A program made the translations under genes and the position numbers. The notes beneath the pieces were generated by a model. That model was not told where the DNA came from. It searched no databases and worked only from the letters and a program-made list of their open reading frames with translations. This document shows positions 63,563 to 64,000 of a DNA stretch of 64,000 nt, piece by piece. Origin of the DNA: Streptomyces sp. NBC_01296 (GTDB lineage: Bacteria; Actinomycetota; Actinomycetes; Streptomycetales; Streptomycetaceae); NCBI RefSeq assembly GCF_035984415.1, contig NZ_CP130720.1, positions 3,658,001 to 3,722,000 of the forward strand, given 5' to 3'. Each line of letters opens with the position of its first letter. Positions within the stretch are counted from its first letter, which is position 1.

Positions 63563-63823
63563 ATGACCGTGACCACCACCCCCGCGCAGCTGATCGCCGA
63601 GTCCCGCGGACGCATCGACGCCATCGACGACCGGATCATCGGCCTGATCCAGGAGCGGATGGCCGTCTCGACCGTCATCCAGGAGGCCCGGATCTCCTCG
63701 GGCGGCCGCCGGGTGAACCTCTCGCGCGAGATGGAGGTGCTCGAGCACTGGCGCGACGCCCTCGGGAAGCCCGGGACCACGCTCGCCATGACCCTGCTGG
63801 AGCTGTGCCGAGGCCGCGTCTGA
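63563..63823 (+). CDS. aroQ: chorismate mutase, AroQ type
   Basis: 86 residues with AGGAG seven bases before the ATG. It is a short all-helical AroQ enzyme: SRGRIDAIDDRIIGLIQERM is the N-terminal helix with catalytic Arg, followed by RREMEVL-type residues (NLSREMEVLEHWR). It converts chorismate to prephenate, the branch step to Phe and Tyr. Monofunctional, not fused to prephenate dehydratase. Expression is probably controlled by the leader peptide and attenuator directly upstream. Confidence 0.92.
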   Translation: MTVTTTPAQLIAESRGRIDAIDDRIIGLIQERMAVSTVIQEARISSGGRRVNLSREMEVLEHWRDALGKPGTTLAMTLLELCRGRV

Positions 63824-63938
63824 CGCCGCCCGCCCGCCCCGCCTCCCGCGCACGCGCCCCGTGCGCCCCGCGTACCCCTTACGCCTGTTCGTCACTCGTC
63901 CGGACCGTGACCGGCCCCGACGGGCTTCGTTGGTGTGG

Positions 63939-64000
63939 ATGGCCGCGTCAGCCAGGCGCGGGACCGAGCACCACGCGTGGCACCGCCGGAGCGATGAGAC
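63939..64000 (+). CDS. possible start of a further gene (partial)
   Basis: From the ATG at 63939 a frame stays open to the end of the window (MAASARRGTEHHAWHRRSDE). There is no strong ribosome site and too little sequence to recognise a family. The 115 nt between aroQ and this ATG hold no clear feature apart from GC-rich sequence. It may not be real. Confidence 0.22.
   Translation, partial: MAASARRGTEHHAWHRRSDE

Overview
The window looks like a piece of a Streptomyces core chromosome (or a very close relative). Base composition is very G+C-rich, codon third positions are almost all G or C, GTG starts and 4-nt GTGA/ATGA gene overlaps are common, and several families are typical of the genus: a DUF5753 regulator with a DUF6879 partner, a DUF7848 protein, an SCO4848-type membrane protein, PerM/DUF6350, PspC-domain kinases and MocR regulators. 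The gene order (trpS, glyA, mdh, folD, purHN, sucCD, an icmB-like gene, pcrA) is what I remember from the middle of Streptomyces chromosomes; this is recalled, not checked. I see no prophage, insertion sequence, CRISPR array, rRNA or tRNA. No stretch longer than 300 bases lacks a gene.

1-12.6 kb: the end of a secreted 5'-nucleotidase; a LysR regulator divergent from a cupin; a kinase-fold protein; a three-gene operon (membrane protein, DCC thiol protein, TetR) with two perfect palindromic operators in its promoter; an orphan solute-binding protein; a membrane metallophosphoesterase whose linker contains a dispersed repeat; a D-Ala-D-Ala carboxypeptidase; a BrkB-type membrane protein, a 2'-5' RNA ligase-like protein and trpS. 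12.7-20.2 kb: glyA behind a ZTP riboswitch, divergent from an ornithine aminotransferase; a glutathionylspermidine-synthase-like/small lipoprotein pair; a DMT-type membrane protein; a MocR regulator divergent from an AhpD-like protein across a palindrome. 20.2-23.2 kb: an unrecognised three-gene membrane operon whose first two products share a short motif.

23.3-35.7 kb is metabolic: mdh, folD-DUF3017, purN-purH, sucC-sucD (one-carbon, purine and TCA-cycle genes), interleaved with membrane proteins, PerM and an unusual protein joining an Xre-like HTH, a sigma-factor-like region and a membrane anchor. 35.9-44.0 kb holds a MoxR AAA+/DUF5682/VWA operon divergent from a SWIM zinc-finger gene and a DUF5691 gene, with a large inverted repeat between the two arms. 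I consider this the best candidate for a poorly described system; its DUF5682 member shows motifs like those of the TraB/TIKI/ChaN hydrolases.

44-59 kb: an icmB-like cobalamin protein, a lipase, an M23 peptidase with a long Tyr/Gln-rich N-terminus, pcrA with an ArsR-like regulator, an NlpC/P60 hydrolase, an esterase, and a PspC-type envelope-stress two-component module with accessory membrane proteins. 59-64 kb: a class II aldolase, guaA, the DUF5753/DUF6879 pair, two small proteins (one DUF7848), and the chorismate mutase aroQ preceded by what looks like a leaderless Phe/Tyr leader peptide and an attenuator hairpin.
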